DNA of 64,000 nucleotides from Corynebacterium glucuronolyticum DSM 44120 (GCF_030440595.1 NZ_CP047452.1:1860001-1924000), one strand, 5' to 3'. Counted from the stretch's first letter, positions 38,606 through 48,757 are shown. Translations and numbers: made by a program. The notes: a model not told the origin generated them from the letters alone.

Positions 38606-40150
38606 CTACTTCACCTCACGCGAATTGCTACTGGAGCTATCGGATAAATCTTGTGCACCGGCGGCCGCCGGGTCTGCGAGGATCGTGTGGGCGACAGCCC
38701 ACAGGCCACACGCGTTGGAGGCCTTCACCAGAACTACGTCTCCTGGTTTCAGGTGCCTTAAAACTATATCCGCAGCCTCTTGTGTGGTTGAAACCACCTC
38801 TGTATTAACACCGTATCGGCGAGCCTCTAATGCCAATGCGCCCATCGCGGTGTTATCTCCAACCGCGACGAGATTATCGACATGGCGGTTGTACAGAACC
38901 TCGGCTAGCGCCGCATGTTCAGTCAAAGAATCGTCACCGAGCTCCCCCATCGACCCGAGAACGGCCCAAGAGTGGCAGTCCTCGCGGCCAGACGCGGTAA
39001 ACGCGAGTGCGTCAATACCAGCCCGCATGGAGTCCGGGTTGGCATTGTACGAATCATTGATCACTGTGACGCCGTCCGCGCGGGTACGCACATCCATGCG
39101 GTACTCCGAAGAGGAAACATGTTCGCTCAGTGCATCGGCGATCGACTCACAGTCGAGCCCAGCGGCGTGACCAACCGCAGCAGCAGCGAGGGCGTTGTAC
39201 ACCTGGTGACGGCCGAAGACTCGCAGCTGGATGCGCCGGGCCTTCTCCCCCTCGATGCACAGTGTAAATGCTGCACGAGCCACTGCATCCAATTCCACAT
39301 CTTCGGCACGGACCGTCGCCGGATTATCCATGCCGAAAGTCACGATCCGTGCAGAAGTCCGATTGCGCATGCCGATAACGAGCGGATCGTCAGCATTTAG
39401 CACTGCGACTCCGCCGTCTGCCGCTGGTGGAAGAGCTTCAACGAGTTCACCCTTTGCTTGAGCGATATTCTCCTTGGACCCAAACTCTCCGATGTGCGCG
39501 GTACCCACATTGAGGACAGCACCAATCCGCGGCGGGGCGATCCGGGCAAGGTGAGCGATGTTCCCAATAGCACGCGCAGACAGCTCGCTCACGAGATATG
39601 TCGTGTGCTCGCCTACTTTGAGTGCGGTATAGGGATGCCCCAGTTCGTTGTTAAAAGAGCCGGGTGGCGCCACGGTCTCTCCGGCTTGTCGCAGGACGCT
39701 CGCGATGAGATCCTTCGTCGATGTCTTACCTGCCGAACCGGTCACACCAATGACGGTAAGTCCATTTTCCTCAACAGCCTTCTTCGTGTGTGCGCGGGCT
39801 AGCTTCGACAGGGCGGTGATAACGGCCTGGCCTTCACCTGTATTGTCTGCCTCCAAGACGTAAGATGTAGCAGAGTCGCTTAACTCGTCAGCGTCAGAAT
39901 TATCCACGAGGATGCCTGGTTGGCCGGTACGATGCCCTTCGAGGCAGGCAACCGCTCCCTGATCGACAGCGATACCGGCAAAGTCGTGGCCGTCTACGCG
40001 GGCACCGGGCAGGCAGATGAATAAGGAACCGGCAGAAACATTGCGGGAGTCAAATTCTACGGGCCCTGTGACCATCGTGTCTGGCTCCGCGCCGTCTACT
40101 AGTTCACCGCCGGTGATGGCAGCGATGTCGCCAAGGCGAAGTGGAATCAT
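38606..40150 (-). CDS. murF: UDP-MurNAc-tripeptide-D-alanyl-D-alanine ligase
   Basis: From ATG 40150 the product has 514 residues. The ATP loop is [18 protein letters not shown], and [18 protein letters not shown] and the terminal ALEARRYGV region fit MurF. It adds D-Ala-D-Ala to the muropeptide. AAAGGACG precedes this ATG; an in-frame start at 40201 is open but lacks the family N-terminus [15 protein letters not shown]. It follows murE by 87 bases. Confidence 0.96.
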   Translation of the reverse strand: MIPLRLGDIAAITGGELVDGAEPDTMVTGPVEFDSRNVSAGSLFICLPGARVDGHDFAGIAVDQGAVACLEGHRTGQPGILVDNSDADELSDSATSYVLEADNTGEGQAVITALSKLARAHTKKAVEENGLTVIGVTGSAGKTSTKDLIASVLRQAGETVAPPGSFNNELGHPYTALKVGEHTTYLVSELSARAIGNIAHLARIAPPRIGAVLNVGTAHIGEFGSKENIAQAKGELVEALPPAADGGVAVLNADDPLVIGMRNRTSARIVTFGMDNPATVRAEDVELDAVARAAFTLCIEGEKARRIQLRVFGRHQVYNALAAAAVGHAAGLDCESIADALSEHVSSSEYRMDVRTRADGVTVINDSYNANPDSMRAGIDALAFTASGREDCHSWAVLGSMGELGDDSLTEHAALAEVLYNRHVDNLVAVGDNTAMGALALEARRYGVNTEVVSTTQEAADIVLRHLKPGDVVLVKASNACGLWAVAHTILADPAAAGAQDLSDSSSSNSREVK

Positions 40151-40237
40151 GATCCGTCCTTTTTCGGTCGTGTCGTACCGGTATTGTTCCGGTTTACCCA
40201 AGTCAGATTAGTAGGTATAGAACGCGGTGCCAGCCAA

Positions 40238-41761
40238 CTAGCTTTCCTGCGCGCCGGTATCCGCCGCGAGGGCGCGACGGAGTTCTATCCGGTCATCAAA
40301 ATCTCTCATCTCGCCTCCGACTAGCTGCCCCTGTTCGTGTCCCTTGCCAGCGACAATGATTGCGTCCCCAGCCTGCGATTTATTCACTGCAAGAGCAATA
40401 GCCTGGCCACGATCACCCACGTTACAGATTTCAACGCTGCGACGGCTCGGGTGCGAGACAACGAATTCCTTCGCTCCGTCTTCGATGGCCTTGCGGATGG
40501 TAGCCGGATCTTCCGACCGAGGGTTGTCATCCGTGATAATGACGACATCGGCACCGGCCACTGCTGCGGACCCCATGATCGGGCGCTTGCCATGGTCGCG
40601 GTCGCCGCCAGCGCCAAATACAGCGATAACACGGCCTTCTACTTCGTCGCGAACCGCCTTGATCGCTGCTTCAAGTGCTGCTGGTTTGTGAGCGTAGTCG
40701 ACGACAGCTAACACGCCTTTGTCATTGTCAATTTTTTCCATCCGGCCTGGAACTTGGATGTTCGCCAACCCGGCGATAAACGTACGGACATCGAGATCCG
40801 TGAACGCAGCAGCAGCGATGGCAAGGCTCGCGTTAGCAACGTTGAAGACACCGGGAATGTGCAACGTCACGCGCTGCTTCTTCCCCTTGTACGCGACAGT
40901 GAACTGGGAGGTTCCGTCCGGCTCAGTCTCGATATCTGTAGCCATAAAGTTCGCCGGAGCCCCCTTCGTGGACACCGTCGTGGCTGCAGGACCGGCAAGT
41001 CGGGTGAGATCCACACCCCATTTATCGTCGACGCAGATAATAGACTTCTTCGCGCGCAGCGGAGAGCCGGGAACAAAAAGCTTTGCCTTTGTGTGGAAAT
41101 AGTCTTCCATCGTCGGATGGAAATCCAGATGGTCTTGGGACAGGTTGGTAAACAGGGCAATATCGAAATCAACACCACCGACGCGCCCGAGAGCGATCGC
41201 GTGGGAACTGACTTCCATGACAACGTGTGTGACACCTGCATCCCTCATGGTAAGGAATAGTTCCTGCAGCGTCGGAGCCTCCGGTGTGGTCAGAGACGTG
41301 GGAACCTTCTTGCCAGCGATGCGTGTGCCTGTTGTCCCAATGAGCCCGACGGTGGCGCCAGCGGCAGCAAGCCCCGCTTCCATCATGTAGCTCGTCGTGG
41401 TTTTACCCGAGGTTCCTGTGATACCGATGACGGTCATGCATGCCGACGGGTTTCCGCATACGAGAGCACTCACAGCGCCGAGATGTGCCCGCAGGTCGTC
41501 GAAAACTATGACCGGACGGGTTTCGCCGGCCGTCTTCAGGATTTCGTAGCCAGGCTTGTCGGTAACAATCGCCGCTGCCTGAGAGGAACCCGCAAACTTA
41601 GCCCCATGGCTGCGTGTACCTGCAACGGCGGCAAACAAACCATCGGGACGGGCATCGGCACCGTTGATAGCAATGTGGGACACCTCGAGGTCTGGAGACC
41701 CCTGGCGAAGGTGTAGTTCTCCAGCGCACTCGGTCGCAATGCGTTCGATTGTCACAGCCAC
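40238..41761 (-). CDS. murE: UDP-MurNAc-L-Ala-D-Glu-meso-diaminopimelate ligase
   Basis: The 507-residue Mur ligase adds the third residue of the stem peptide. The ATP loop is ITGTSGKTTTSYM. The motif DDNPRSEDP contains DNPR, which marks ligases that use meso-diaminopimelate rather than lysine, in keeping with corynebacterial walls. The GTG start has AAAGGAA about ten bases upstream. A 106-base gap separates it from ftsI. Confidence 0.97.
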   Translation of the reverse strand: MAVTIERIATECAGELHLRQGSPDLEVSHIAINGADARPDGLFAAVAGTRSHGAKFAGSSQAAAIVTDKPGYEILKTAGETRPVIVFDDLRAHLGAVSALVCGNPSACMTVIGITGTSGKTTTSYMMEAGLAAAGATVGLIGTTGTRIAGKKVPTSLTTPEAPTLQELFLTMRDAGVTHVVMEVSSHAIALGRVGGVDFDIALFTNLSQDHLDFHPTMEDYFHTKAKLFVPGSPLRAKKSIICVDDKWGVDLTRLAGPAATTVSTKGAPANFMATDIETEPDGTSQFTVAYKGKKQRVTLHIPGVFNVANASLAIAAAAFTDLDVRTFIAGLANIQVPGRMEKIDNDKGVLAVVDYAHKPAALEAAIKAVRDEVEGRVIAVFGAGGDRDHGKRPIMGSAAVAGADVVIITDDNPRSEDPATIRKAIEDGAKEFVVSHPSRRSVEICNVGDRGQAIALAVNKSQAGDAIIVAGKGHEQGQLVGGEMRDFDDRIELRRALAADTGAQES

Positions 41762-41867
41762 TTGGTTTACGTTCCTTTTCTTACTACTTATCTCAGTCCG
41801 ACGTACCAGTATGCCCCCTTGGCACGCGGATTAAAAACTACGTGCAACGGGCGTTCACTATTGCCCG

Positions 41868-43787
41868 TTACGGTACTTGCAATACGTGCGGCTCGCCCGG
41901 TGGAACGGGGGTGACGTTGTCTCGCTCAATGAGCCAGGAGGCGATGTCCTTGAAGAGTGGCGCGGCCGTCTGTCCACCACCACCGTGAACGCCTCGCTCT
42001 GGATCGTCCAACATCAACGCGATCACAAATCTCGGATCATTGGACGGTGCGATGCCGGCAAAAGTAATCCAATAGTCCGAGTTGGAGTACGCGTGGGTCA
42101 CAGGGTCAACCTGCTGCGCAGTGCCAGTTTTTCCGGATACCTGATATCCGGGGATAGCCGCATCAGGTGCGGTACCCCGGTTGACACCCGTCGGGTCACT
42201 CTGCGTCACTGCCTGGAACATGTCCAGCACCGTTGCAGCGGTATGCTTACTCACAACCCGCGTGCGCGCTGGTTCGGGCTGGTCTATGACTGTTCCGTCT
42301 GGTGCCGTCACCGAATCGATGATTCGCGGCTCGATCCTTTCACCACCGTTAGCAATGGCTTGATACACACTCGCCATTTGCAACAGAGTCCAACTCATTC
42401 CCTGACCGATAGGCAGATTGGCGAAGGTACCTCCGCTCCACTGCTCGCGGGCGGGGAGCAGACCGGCTGATTCCGTTGGAAGCTCGATCCCCGTCGGTTT
42501 TCCGATGCCAAATTTATCAAGGTACTGTGCGTATGTATCCTCGCCCACAAGTTGGGCGATCATCAGGGTACCCACGTTGGAGGATTTACCGAAGATACCG
42601 GTTGTGGTGTAGTTCACGTTGCCGTGATCCCACGCGTCGCGGACGGTGACACCCGCCATGTTGATAGACCCAGGCACAGTATGCACTGTGTCCGGTTGCG
42701 TCACGCCTTCTTCAATCGCCGCTGCGGCGGTGATAATTTTGGCTACCGATCCGGGCTCGAAGGGGTTACTGATGGTCGTGTTGCCAAACGTGCGTTCCTT
42801 TTTCAGCTGCTTCTCGATGTCGCCGGTGGGGTCAATCGTGTCCGAATTTGCCATCGCCAAAACGTGGCCAGTCTTTACATCCAGAACGACAGCTTCCGCC
42901 CCCTTGGCTTTCGACATCTCCTTAGCCTGCTGCACCTGCGATTGCACATATGTCTGCAGATCCAGGTCGAGCGTCAGACTGATGTTCGCGCCGTCAGCGA
43001 CGGGAGTGACATCTCGTAGTGTGCCCGGGATGGACTCGCCGGACACAGCGACGTCCTGGGTCTTCTTTCCGTCTTTTCCGCCAAGGACTGCGTCCTGGGA
43101 TACCTCGAGGCCGAACTGTCCCGAGCCATCGGTATCCACCTTGCCAATCACGTTGGCTCCGATCGCGCCGTTGGGATACTGACGGATGTCCTGGTGGTCT
43201 GCGGCGATACCAAAGAAGGTATCGCGCACCTTCGCGGCGACGTCCGGATCAACATTCCGGACGAGAACTTCGTAGTTGGAGTCCGCCAGCAATTTCTTCT
43301 TGATGTCTTCTTCTTTGATATCAGTGGAATTGGCTGCGGATTCTTCCACCATTTTGGGGATTTCACGAGCCATCTCATCAATGCGTTCTTCCGCCTTCTG
43401 GACCGCGAGATCATGAAGTTGATCGTTGGTGTACTTTTCGTACTGACCGGACTCAATGAGTTTGCCACGCATATACACGGGCAATTCCTTGCGCAGGATG
43501 TTCGGCGAAACGGTGAGCGTGCTCGCTTTCATGGTGTACGCCAGTTCCTTGCCAGTCCGATCCACCACACTACCGCGCCGTGCAGGATCGATATACGTCC
43601 TCGTCCGTTGCTCCTCCGCCTGCATGGCAAGCCGTGGCCCCCACACAACCTGCACGAGTGCCAATCGACCGACGAGAGCGATCGCGAGGACAGCCGCGAC
43701 AATGTTGATGATCTTCACGCGGGAGGTCAGCATTGCCGACGCACTTCTGGTTGCGCTTCGTTGGCTATTCGACGGCCTCGACTGCAT
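41868..43787 (-). CDS. ftsI: Septal transpeptidase FtsI (class B penicillin-binding protein)
   Basis: The 639-residue protein has a cytoplasmic Ser/Arg-rich start, one membrane segment (about residues 29-48), a PBP dimer domain and a transpeptidase domain. The three active-site boxes are present: SxxK in FEPGSVAKI, SxN in GKSSNVG and KTG in VSGKTGTAQ. It cross-links septal peptidoglycan with FtsW and is a beta-lactam target. A charged helical insert of about 65 residues lies near residues 125-190. ATG 43787 is chosen because AAAAGGAG lies five bases upstream; GTG 43793 falls too close to that site. Confidence 0.95.
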   Translation of the reverse strand: MQSRPSNSQRSATRSASAMLTSRVKIINIVAAVLAIALVGRLALVQVVWGPRLAMQAEEQRTRTYIDPARRGSVVDRTGKELAYTMKASTLTVSPNILRKELPVYMRGKLIESGQYEKYTNDQLHDLAVQKAEERIDEMAREIPKMVEESAANSTDIKEEDIKKKLLADSNYEVLVRNVDPDVAAKVRDTFFGIAADHQDIRQYPNGAIGANVIGKVDTDGSGQFGLEVSQDAVLGGKDGKKTQDVAVSGESIPGTLRDVTPVADGANISLTLDLDLQTYVQSQVQQAKEMSKAKGAEAVVLDVKTGHVLAMANSDTIDPTGDIEKQLKKERTFGNTTISNPFEPGSVAKIITAAAAIEEGVTQPDTVHTVPGSINMAGVTVRDAWDHGNVNYTTTGIFGKSSNVGTLMIAQLVGEDTYAQYLDKFGIGKPTGIELPTESAGLLPAREQWSGGTFANLPIGQGMSWTLLQMASVYQAIANGGERIEPRIIDSVTAPDGTVIDQPEPARTRVVSKHTAATVLDMFQAVTQSDPTGVNRGTAPDAAIPGYQVSGKTGTAQQVDPVTHAYSNSDYWITFAGIAPSNDPRFVIALMLDDPERGVHGGGGQTAAPLFKDIASWLIERDNVTPVPPGEPHVLQVP

Positions 43788-43873
43788 CCTCACTCCTTTT
43801 GCGTGCCCTTAACTCCTAACTACCGCACAGCCTAGCTGTAGGCGGACGCGTTGGCTGTAGGCACGCACGACAA

Positions 43874-44641
43874 TTACCTCTGATTGGGATCGTACGGTGC
43901 AAGACCTGCATTCGAACGAAGCAAGGGTTTGTTCGTCTCCTGGGGAACTTGAACCACCGAATCCGTGATCTCATCCATTCCTTCGGGCGAACTCGATGCC
44001 CTGCTGGAACGCACTGGCGCGTCGTTTACGTCGGTAAGCGGGCGGGATTCCGCCGGGTTAGCGGGACGCTGCTCGATGACAGCCCCCGCCTCATCGGTGG
44101 TCAAAATCCCCGGCTCGGTGGCTACTACAGCCCCGGTCGACTGCGCGTGGCGTGCGATTTCAGCACCGCTGCGGAGCTCCTCCAGGTTTCGGTTTGCCGT
44201 CTCTAACTCACGCGATAGCGTCGTATCCTGCTGTGCGAGACGGTTCAAATCGAAGGACTGCTGCGTTGCGATTCCCGACAACCACACCGAGATTGCTACG
44301 CCTACAGCGAGGAACACCGATAGCAACACTACGAAGCGGACGGTGTTGGTATCCGCCTTTTCGTGTACGATCCGGCGTCCCCGGTACGAGGTGATCTGCT
44401 TGGATCCCAGCCTCCGACCAAACGAGTGCTCCGGCTTGGTGACAGGCGAATGACCGAACCGACGCGCCGGCACGGGCTGCGTCGCCGGTCGGAACTTACT
44501 CGGCGATTTGGGAACTGCGGTGCGAGAGCGCAGCTCATCACGGTGATCTACCAGGGTTCCGGCGGGCCGCCGCGTTACACTACGCTGCTGGCGCGCCGTC
44601 GAGCGCCGACTTCTCGTGCTGGGTCGTGTGCGAAGCGTCAT
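43874..44641 (-). CDS. FtsL-like division protein
   Basis: The 255-residue protein is not similar in its ends to known domains, but it has the FtsL plan: a basic Arg/Ser/Pro cytoplasmic region (about residues 1-98), one membrane segment ([21 protein letters not shown]) and a short coiled coil ([22 protein letters not shown]). A Pro/Ser/Glu-rich tail follows. Its position between rsmH and ftsI is that of ftsL in all dcw clusters. FtsL would bridge FtsQ, FtsB and FtsI. It is much longer than E. coli FtsL (121 residues). The ATG overlaps the rsmH stop codon. Confidence 0.8.
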   Translation of the reverse strand: MTLRTRPSTRSRRSTARQQRSVTRRPAGTLVDHRDELRSRTAVPKSPSKFRPATQPVPARRFGHSPVTKPEHSFGRRLGSKQITSYRGRRIVHEKADTNTVRFVVLLSVFLAVGVAISVWLSGIATQQSFDLNRLAQQDTTLSRELETANRNLEELRSGAEIARHAQSTGAVVATEPGILTTDEAGAVIEQRPANPAESRPLTDVNDAPVRSSRASSSPEGMDEITDSVVQVPQETNKPLLRSNAGLAPYDPNQR

Positions 44642-45702
44642 GACCTGTCTCCATTCAGAACACGTTGAGCTGCCCGTACCCTCACGGACGCGGCTCGCGG
44701 ATTCTGGTCGATTTCTTTCTTGGATGCTTTCTCTGAACCCCGTGTCACAAGAGCGAAATGGGGTTCGGTGCCGGGAAGATCCACCGGCAACCCTGGCGGA
44801 TTCGTGGACGTGGTCAGCTTGGCCAACGCTTTTTTGACTATTTTGTCTTCCAACGACTGATAACTCATGAACACCATTACTCCGCCGACATGCAAAGCAT
44901 CGGCGGTGACGGGAATCACTTGTTCCAGCGCGCGAAGCTCTTGGTTCACCTCCACGCGCAGCGCTTGGAAGGTGCGCTTTGCGGGATGCCCGCCGTGACG
45001 GCGAGCTGGTGCGGGAATCGTGTCGTACAAGAGTTCAACGAGACGCCCGGAGCGCGTAAACGGTTCCTTTTCTCGCTCCCGAATCACTGCCGACGCAATC
45101 TTGCCGGCGAATTTCTCTTCGCCGTACGTTTTCAGCACTCGCGCCAAGTCTCCGTGTGAATAGGTGTTAAGTACGTCGGCCGCGGTGATGCCCCTGCTCG
45201 GGTCCATCCGCATGTCCAGTGGAGCATCTATCTTGTAAGCAAATCCACGTTCCTCTTGATCCAATTGCATGGAGCTGACACCCAAGTCAAAAAGCGCCCC
45301 GGAGATACCATCCGCCGCGGCCTCCTGGCACAGTGGATGGGAGGAGCATGAGGCCGCCTCCATCCATTCATCGAAGCGCACATTGAGACCAACAAAGCGG
45401 TCGCCGAAAGGCGCTAGACGTGCTGTAGCATCCTTGAGCGCCTGTGCATCCCGGTCGACTCCGATGACACGCGCGTTGGGATCGGTTGCCAACAAGTGCT
45501 CCGTGTGTCCACCCGCGCCCAGCGTTCCGTCTACGACGATTCCGGTTGCCCCATCCACTGCTATTCCGCGCCGAAGAAGCTCAACCATTCTGTCTCTCAG
45601 AACGGGAACATGACCGTGATTTTCTTGCAGATCGCGCTCGCGTTGATTCGTGGAAAGGATCGGCGTGGCACGCTCGGTATCCACGTCCGTGTGATTGTTC
45701 AT
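44638..45702 (-). CDS. rsmH: 16S rRNA (cytosine(1402)-N4)-methyltransferase
   Basis: From ATG 45702 the product is 354 residues. It methylates N4 of C1402 in 16S rRNA using S-adenosylmethionine. Seen: [12 protein letters not shown] at the start, the SAM site [15 protein letters not shown], and AFDLGVSS-like [32 protein letters not shown] lies upstream of this ATG, so the longer frame to 45771 is not used. The last 20 residues are basic. It is coupled to the ftsL-like gene. A 213-base gap to mraZ contains no other gene. Confidence 0.96.
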   Translation of the reverse strand: MNNHTDVDTERATPILSTNQRERDLQENHGHVPVLRDRMVELLRRGIAVDGATGIVVDGTLGAGGHTEHLLATDPNARVIGVDRDAQALKDATARLAPFGDRFVGLNVRFDEWMEAASCSSHPLCQEAAADGISGALFDLGVSSMQLDQEERGFAYKIDAPLDMRMDPSRGITAADVLNTYSHGDLARVLKTYGEEKFAGKIASAVIREREKEPFTRSGRLVELLYDTIPAPARRHGGHPAKRTFQALRVEVNQELRALEQVIPVTADALHVGGVMVFMSYQSLEDKIVKKALAKLTTSTNPPGLPVDLPGTEPHFALVTRGSEKASKKEIDQNPRAASVRVRAAQRVLNGDRS

Positions 45703-45915
45703 GCGCCACTCCCCTCCTTCCAGTGAGCCCTTTAACCGTCGAAGCGTGTTCATGGTTTTCCGGCGACGCACAATGCGTCACCAGTGAGTTGAGTGCGTAC
45801 AGAGCCCTGCCCGAGTGCGGGCCCGCTCTGATATCGGGGAAGTACATCAGAACGAAGCCCCGCCCACTCGAGCAGAGTTCCTGCACGCGCTACGCGCTTA
45901 CGGGAAGCCCCCTTG

Positions 45916-46347
45916 TTACAGAAGGCCACCCAAGACCTCATCTTCAGCAGCCGAGAAATCGGCTTCTGTTTCAGCCTGGTAGTCGACCCAGGACTGTGCA
46001 TCCCAGATCTCGAGGAAGTCTACGGAGCCGATAACTACGCATTCCTTTGTCAGGCCCGCGTACTTCCGGTGTGCCGGAGACAGGGTGATTCGGCCTTGCC
46101 CGTCTGGACGTTGCTCGTCCGCACTCGCAGCCAGGTTACGAATGAACGCGCGCGCTTCTGGTTTCGTGCGCGACACTCGTGCCGCCTTACGAGCTCGTTG
46201 CTCGAACTCCTCCTTGGGGTAAATGGCCAAACTGTGATCCTGCCCTTTCGTCACCACAAGCCCGCCAGCCAAGTCATCTCTGAACTTTGCCGGTAGCGTG
46301 AGGCGACCTTTATCGTCCATCTTGGGGGTGTAAGTACCAAGAAACAT
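45916..46347 (-). CDS. mraZ: Transcriptional regulator MraZ
   Basis: From ATG 46347 the protein has 143 residues and two copies of the MraZ fold, recognised by [20 protein letters not shown] in the first half and [18 protein letters not shown] in the second. MraZ binds direct repeats of GTGGG type in its own promoter and controls the dcw operon; such repeats are present upstream. GGGAAGGGAG precedes the ATG. It is the first gene of the cluster. Confidence 0.96.
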   Translation of the reverse strand: MFLGTYTPKMDDKGRLTLPAKFRDDLAGGLVVTKGQDHSLAIYPKEEFEQRARKAARVSRTKPEARAFIRNLAASADEQRPDGQGRITLSPAHRKYAGLTKECVVIGSVDFLEIWDAQSWVDYQAETEADFSAAEDEVLGGLL

Positions 46348-46445
46348 CTCGGTTACTCCCTTCCCCACTCAGATGAGCGGTCAGTCAGTATCTCAGCTGT
46401 ATCCGTTTTCCTCGCGGTAGATAAACAAGGGACACGTCCCTCCTT

Positions 46446-46495
46446 TCCCTACCAACACCGTCCACCCTACCCCACTTTCCCCCACTTTCAACCAC
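46446..46495 (-). promoter_or_regulatory. MraZ operator: five boxes at 10-bp spacing
   Basis: On the minus strand the boxes begin GTGGT, GTGGG, GTGGG, GTGGA and GTTGG, each exactly 10 bases after the last, from 46495 to 46446. This matches the known MraZ target, a set of TGGGN repeats with 5-base spacers. It lies 99-148 bases upstream of the mraZ start, where the promoter should be. Confidence 0.85.
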
Positions 46496-46699
46496 CACGG
46501 ACGATAAATTTTCCTCAGGAATAATATTTTCGCACGTCAAAGCCAATAAAAAAGGTGGTGACTTTTCCCTAGAGGCACTCACTTTCACCCCCTTTTCACC
46601 CCTCACCGTGATAACTTAAGCCCCCTCAAGCCGTCAATAACCCCATCAGTCACACGCGTAGAACCCGAAAATACTAAAAACCCCACGACACACCACCGC

Positions 46700-46765
46700 G
46701 TGGAGCGAAGTGGGGGTCGCCAGTGGGGCAAAGTGGGGGACACGAGTGGGGCGAAGTGGGGACAT
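46700..46765 (+). repeat. 23-bp tandem repeat made of GTGGGG boxes (plus strand)
   Basis: Units of 23, 23 and 20 bases, each with two GTGGG-type boxes at 10 bases then 13 bases: GTGGAGCGAA-GTGGGGGTCGCCA and variants. The boxes are on the opposite strand from the mraZ operator and about 350 bases upstream of mraZ. They lie between that operator and the DUF3040 terminator. The remainder of the 470-base gap is AT-richer and may hold promoters. Confidence 0.92.
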
Positions 46766-46771
46766 AAAGAA

Positions 46772-46802
46772 AGCCGGCACCCAACTGTAGGGGTTACCGG
46801 CT
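46772..46802 (-). terminator. Intrinsic terminator of the DUF3040 gene
   Basis: Stem AGCCGG / CCGGCT with a further ACCC / GGGT part, then TTCTTT on the minus strand, 15 bases after the stop codon. Confidence 0.8.
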
Positions 46803-46817
46803 CTAGTTAGAGAGAAA

Positions 46818-47216
46818 TCAGCGTTCGAACCTGCGACGGAAATTGTCTTCCATCTGGCTTCCGATTCCTCGGTCCGACTTCACAGCGCGGACTTTCTGGC
46901 GTGAACTCTTGAGGTTTTGTGTCTGGCCGCCAACCTTTCCGCCACCATTAAGCATCCACAGAGACGCACCAAACATCACGAGGAAGCCAACAATACTCAA
47001 GGCGATGAACCACATACTCTCCGAAGCGAGAGCAACGCCACCAACGAGAAGCACAATGCCCACCACAACGAGAGCAATGCCACGGAGGCTAAAACCCGGC
47101 TGACCAGAGCCCATACGGCCGGCAGAACGCATAGACGAACCAAACTTTGGGTCGTCAGCTTCGAGCAGGCGCTCCATTTCGCGGAGCGTTGCCTTTTCCT
47201 TATCTGTCAGTGCCAC
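46818..47216 (-). CDS. DUF3040 domain membrane protein
   Basis: The 132-residue protein begins MALTDKEKATLREMERLLEADDPKF, written in part as TDKEKATLREMERLLE, which is the DUF3040 signature, and has two hydrophobic segments (about residues 44-63 and 66-88). A basic C-terminal tail ends in DNFRRRFER. The family is restricted to actinobacteria and often lies beside mraZ; its function is unknown, though the location suggests a tie to division or growth. AAGGGAGGACAC precedes the GTG start. Confidence 0.92.
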   Translation of the reverse strand: MALTDKEKATLREMERLLEADDPKFGSSMRSAGRMGSGQPGFSLRGIALVVVGIVLLVGGVALASESMWFIALSIVGFLVMFGASLWMLNGGGKVGGQTQNLKSSRQKVRAVKSDRGIGSQMEDNFRRRFER

Positions 47217-47383
47217 GTGTCCTCCCTTAGAAAAGTGGTATGTGACCTCAGCACGACAGCACCCACCGGGCGACGATCAACCCGGTAAACATCCCATCGA
47301 GCCTCTTCACTTTTTACTAACGAACATACATCGGAAAATGTTCCCTCAACATGGTCGCTAGCTACTTTCCATCTTACGGCGTT

Positions 47384-47815
47384 CTACGCTGCGGGGGAAA
47401 GCCACCCCCGCTCCCGCTCTGCGAAGTCAATAAACTCCGAAACATGTGCCAAAAGCCTTCGCACACAGATAGGAGAAACGTCCTTGTCAAGCCCGTTTAG
47501 CACTCTCGACCGAACGGCAGAATAAGGCTCAAAAATCTGCGCCTGAGCTTCCCCCGCCTCATCCACAGATGCAAGTTTTTCCCACACGCTCACCCCGGCG
47601 CGTTTCCGTTTCCGCTGAGACAGGGGGCTAATTCGGGAGCCGGCAATACGCAACGCCGCTTGATACCCCTGTTCAAGCGCATCCGAATAGCGACCATCCT
47701 GGTACGCTTTCTCCGCAGCAAGGAGCAAACCGTGCGCCTTCGCCATAAAGACCGCGGACGGATCTTGACGCTTTATTGCGCCAACGGTAGCCGATACAAC
47801 ATTTCCTGCCATCAT
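47384..47815 (-). CDS. SAV_6107 family HEPN-domain protein
   Basis: The 143-residue soluble, mainly helical protein fits the SAV_6107 HEPN family (AHGLLLAAEKAYQDGRYSDALEQGY). HEPN proteins often bind or cut RNA or partner nucleotidyltransferases, but no catalytic RX4-6H motif is clear here and no partner gene is adjacent. AAGGAGG precedes the ATG. It is conserved near mraZ in corynebacteria. A LexA-like palindrome lies 66 bases upstream, between it and the acetyltransferase gene. Confidence 0.85.
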   Translation of the reverse strand: MMAGNVVSATVGAIKRQDPSAVFMAKAHGLLLAAEKAYQDGRYSDALEQGYQAALRIAGSRISPLSQRKRKRAGVSVWEKLASVDEAGEAQAQIFEPYSAVRSRVLNGLDKDVSPICVRRLLAHVSEFIDFAERERGWLSPAA

Positions 47816-47880
47816 GTTCCTCCTTACTTAACAACCAATGCTTAATGTATGCCTGCGAGACCACGACATAGCAACACCTT

Positions 47881-47896
47881 TAGAACAGTTGTTCTA
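47881..47896. promoter_or_regulatory. LexA-like 16-bp palindrome
   Basis: TAGAACA-GT-TGTTCTA is a perfect 7+2+7 palindrome. The core GAACA-N2-TGTTC equals that of the actinobacterial SOS box (TCGAACA-N2-TGTTCGA); the outer C/G bases are A/T. It lies between the divergent HEPN and acetyltransferase genes and could serve either. Confidence 0.5.
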
Positions 47897-47990
47897 ATTA
47901 GACCCAATTCGCCAAACTCGCCCGCACAACGATCCAACCCGTGACAAACTGAAGAGGTACACCGTTTTCTCCGGGAAAGGAGCCACTGTC

Positions 47991-48668
47991 ATGTCTTTTA
48001 TAGGCAAGCCGTCTGCTGCACTGGTTTCCTGGCTCGTAGCTAATCTCGGCCCGGGCGCGTCTCCACAACCCCCTGCCAGACTCGATGGGCCAGACCCTGC
48101 TCAAGCCGTGGTCCGGCCCCTTTCTATCGAGAGATTCCTCAGCAAGGTGGAGGAATATGTGGCCATCTACATGGCCGCTATGCGGTACGATTCTCGTCTC
48201 CGTGCTTCACGTATTGCCGCTTGGGAGCACGACAGCACACTCGACGGTTTCCATGCATTTGAGGCCGTCGACCCCCGTTATCCTGATGTCCCACTCGGGG
48301 TGTGCTACGGCCATAATGCCGATTGGGACAGCTGGTGGCATCGGGAGATAGCACGGGGGGTACGTACCCGCCATCCCGTCGGCATCGACGCCTCGTGGCT
48401 GATGCACAACTACTTTGAGGTATCCGAGATTCATGTCCGGGACGAAGCGCAATCCGCCGGCATCGGGAGGAAACTCCTGCGCACACTCATCGACAGCACT
48501 GATCGTCCGTGCGTCGTTCTTTCCACTCCTGAGGTGCCACACGAAGCTAACCGAGCCTTCTCTTTATACCGCTCACCAGAGTTCGGCTTTCGAGACCTGC
48601 TCCGTCACTTTTACTTCTACGGCGATAACCGCCCCTTCGCTGTTTTGTACACGCAGCGGGAACCGTAA
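47991..48668 (+). CDS. GNAT family N-acetyltransferase
   Basis: The 225-residue protein has the GNAT acetyl-CoA loop DEAQSAGIGRKLLRTLID (about residues 145-162) in its C-terminal half, preceded by the beta strand FEVSEIHVR. The N-terminal 60 residues are variable and rich in Pro and Ala. The substrate is unknown. AAAGGAG lies nine bases before the ATG. It is divergent from the HEPN gene and lies 89 bases before idsA. Confidence 0.88.
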   Translation: MSFIGKPSAALVSWLVANLGPGASPQPPARLDGPDPAQAVVRPLSIERFLSKVEEYVAIYMAAMRYDSRLRASRIAAWEHDSTLDGFHAFEAVDPRYPDVPLGVCYGHNADWDSWWHREIARGVRTRHPVGIDASWLMHNYFEVSEIHVRDEAQSAGIGRKLLRTLIDSTDRPCVVLSTPEVPHEANRAFSLYRSPEFGFRDLLRHFYFYGDNRPFAVLYTQREP

Positions 48669-48757
48669 CGGCTTTCGCTGGGAGGCGGCCGGTATCGTTG
48701 AAGTGCGCCCACAGCACAGGGCGCGAGGTTCGCTGATTTCGCGCGTAAGGAGATCCC

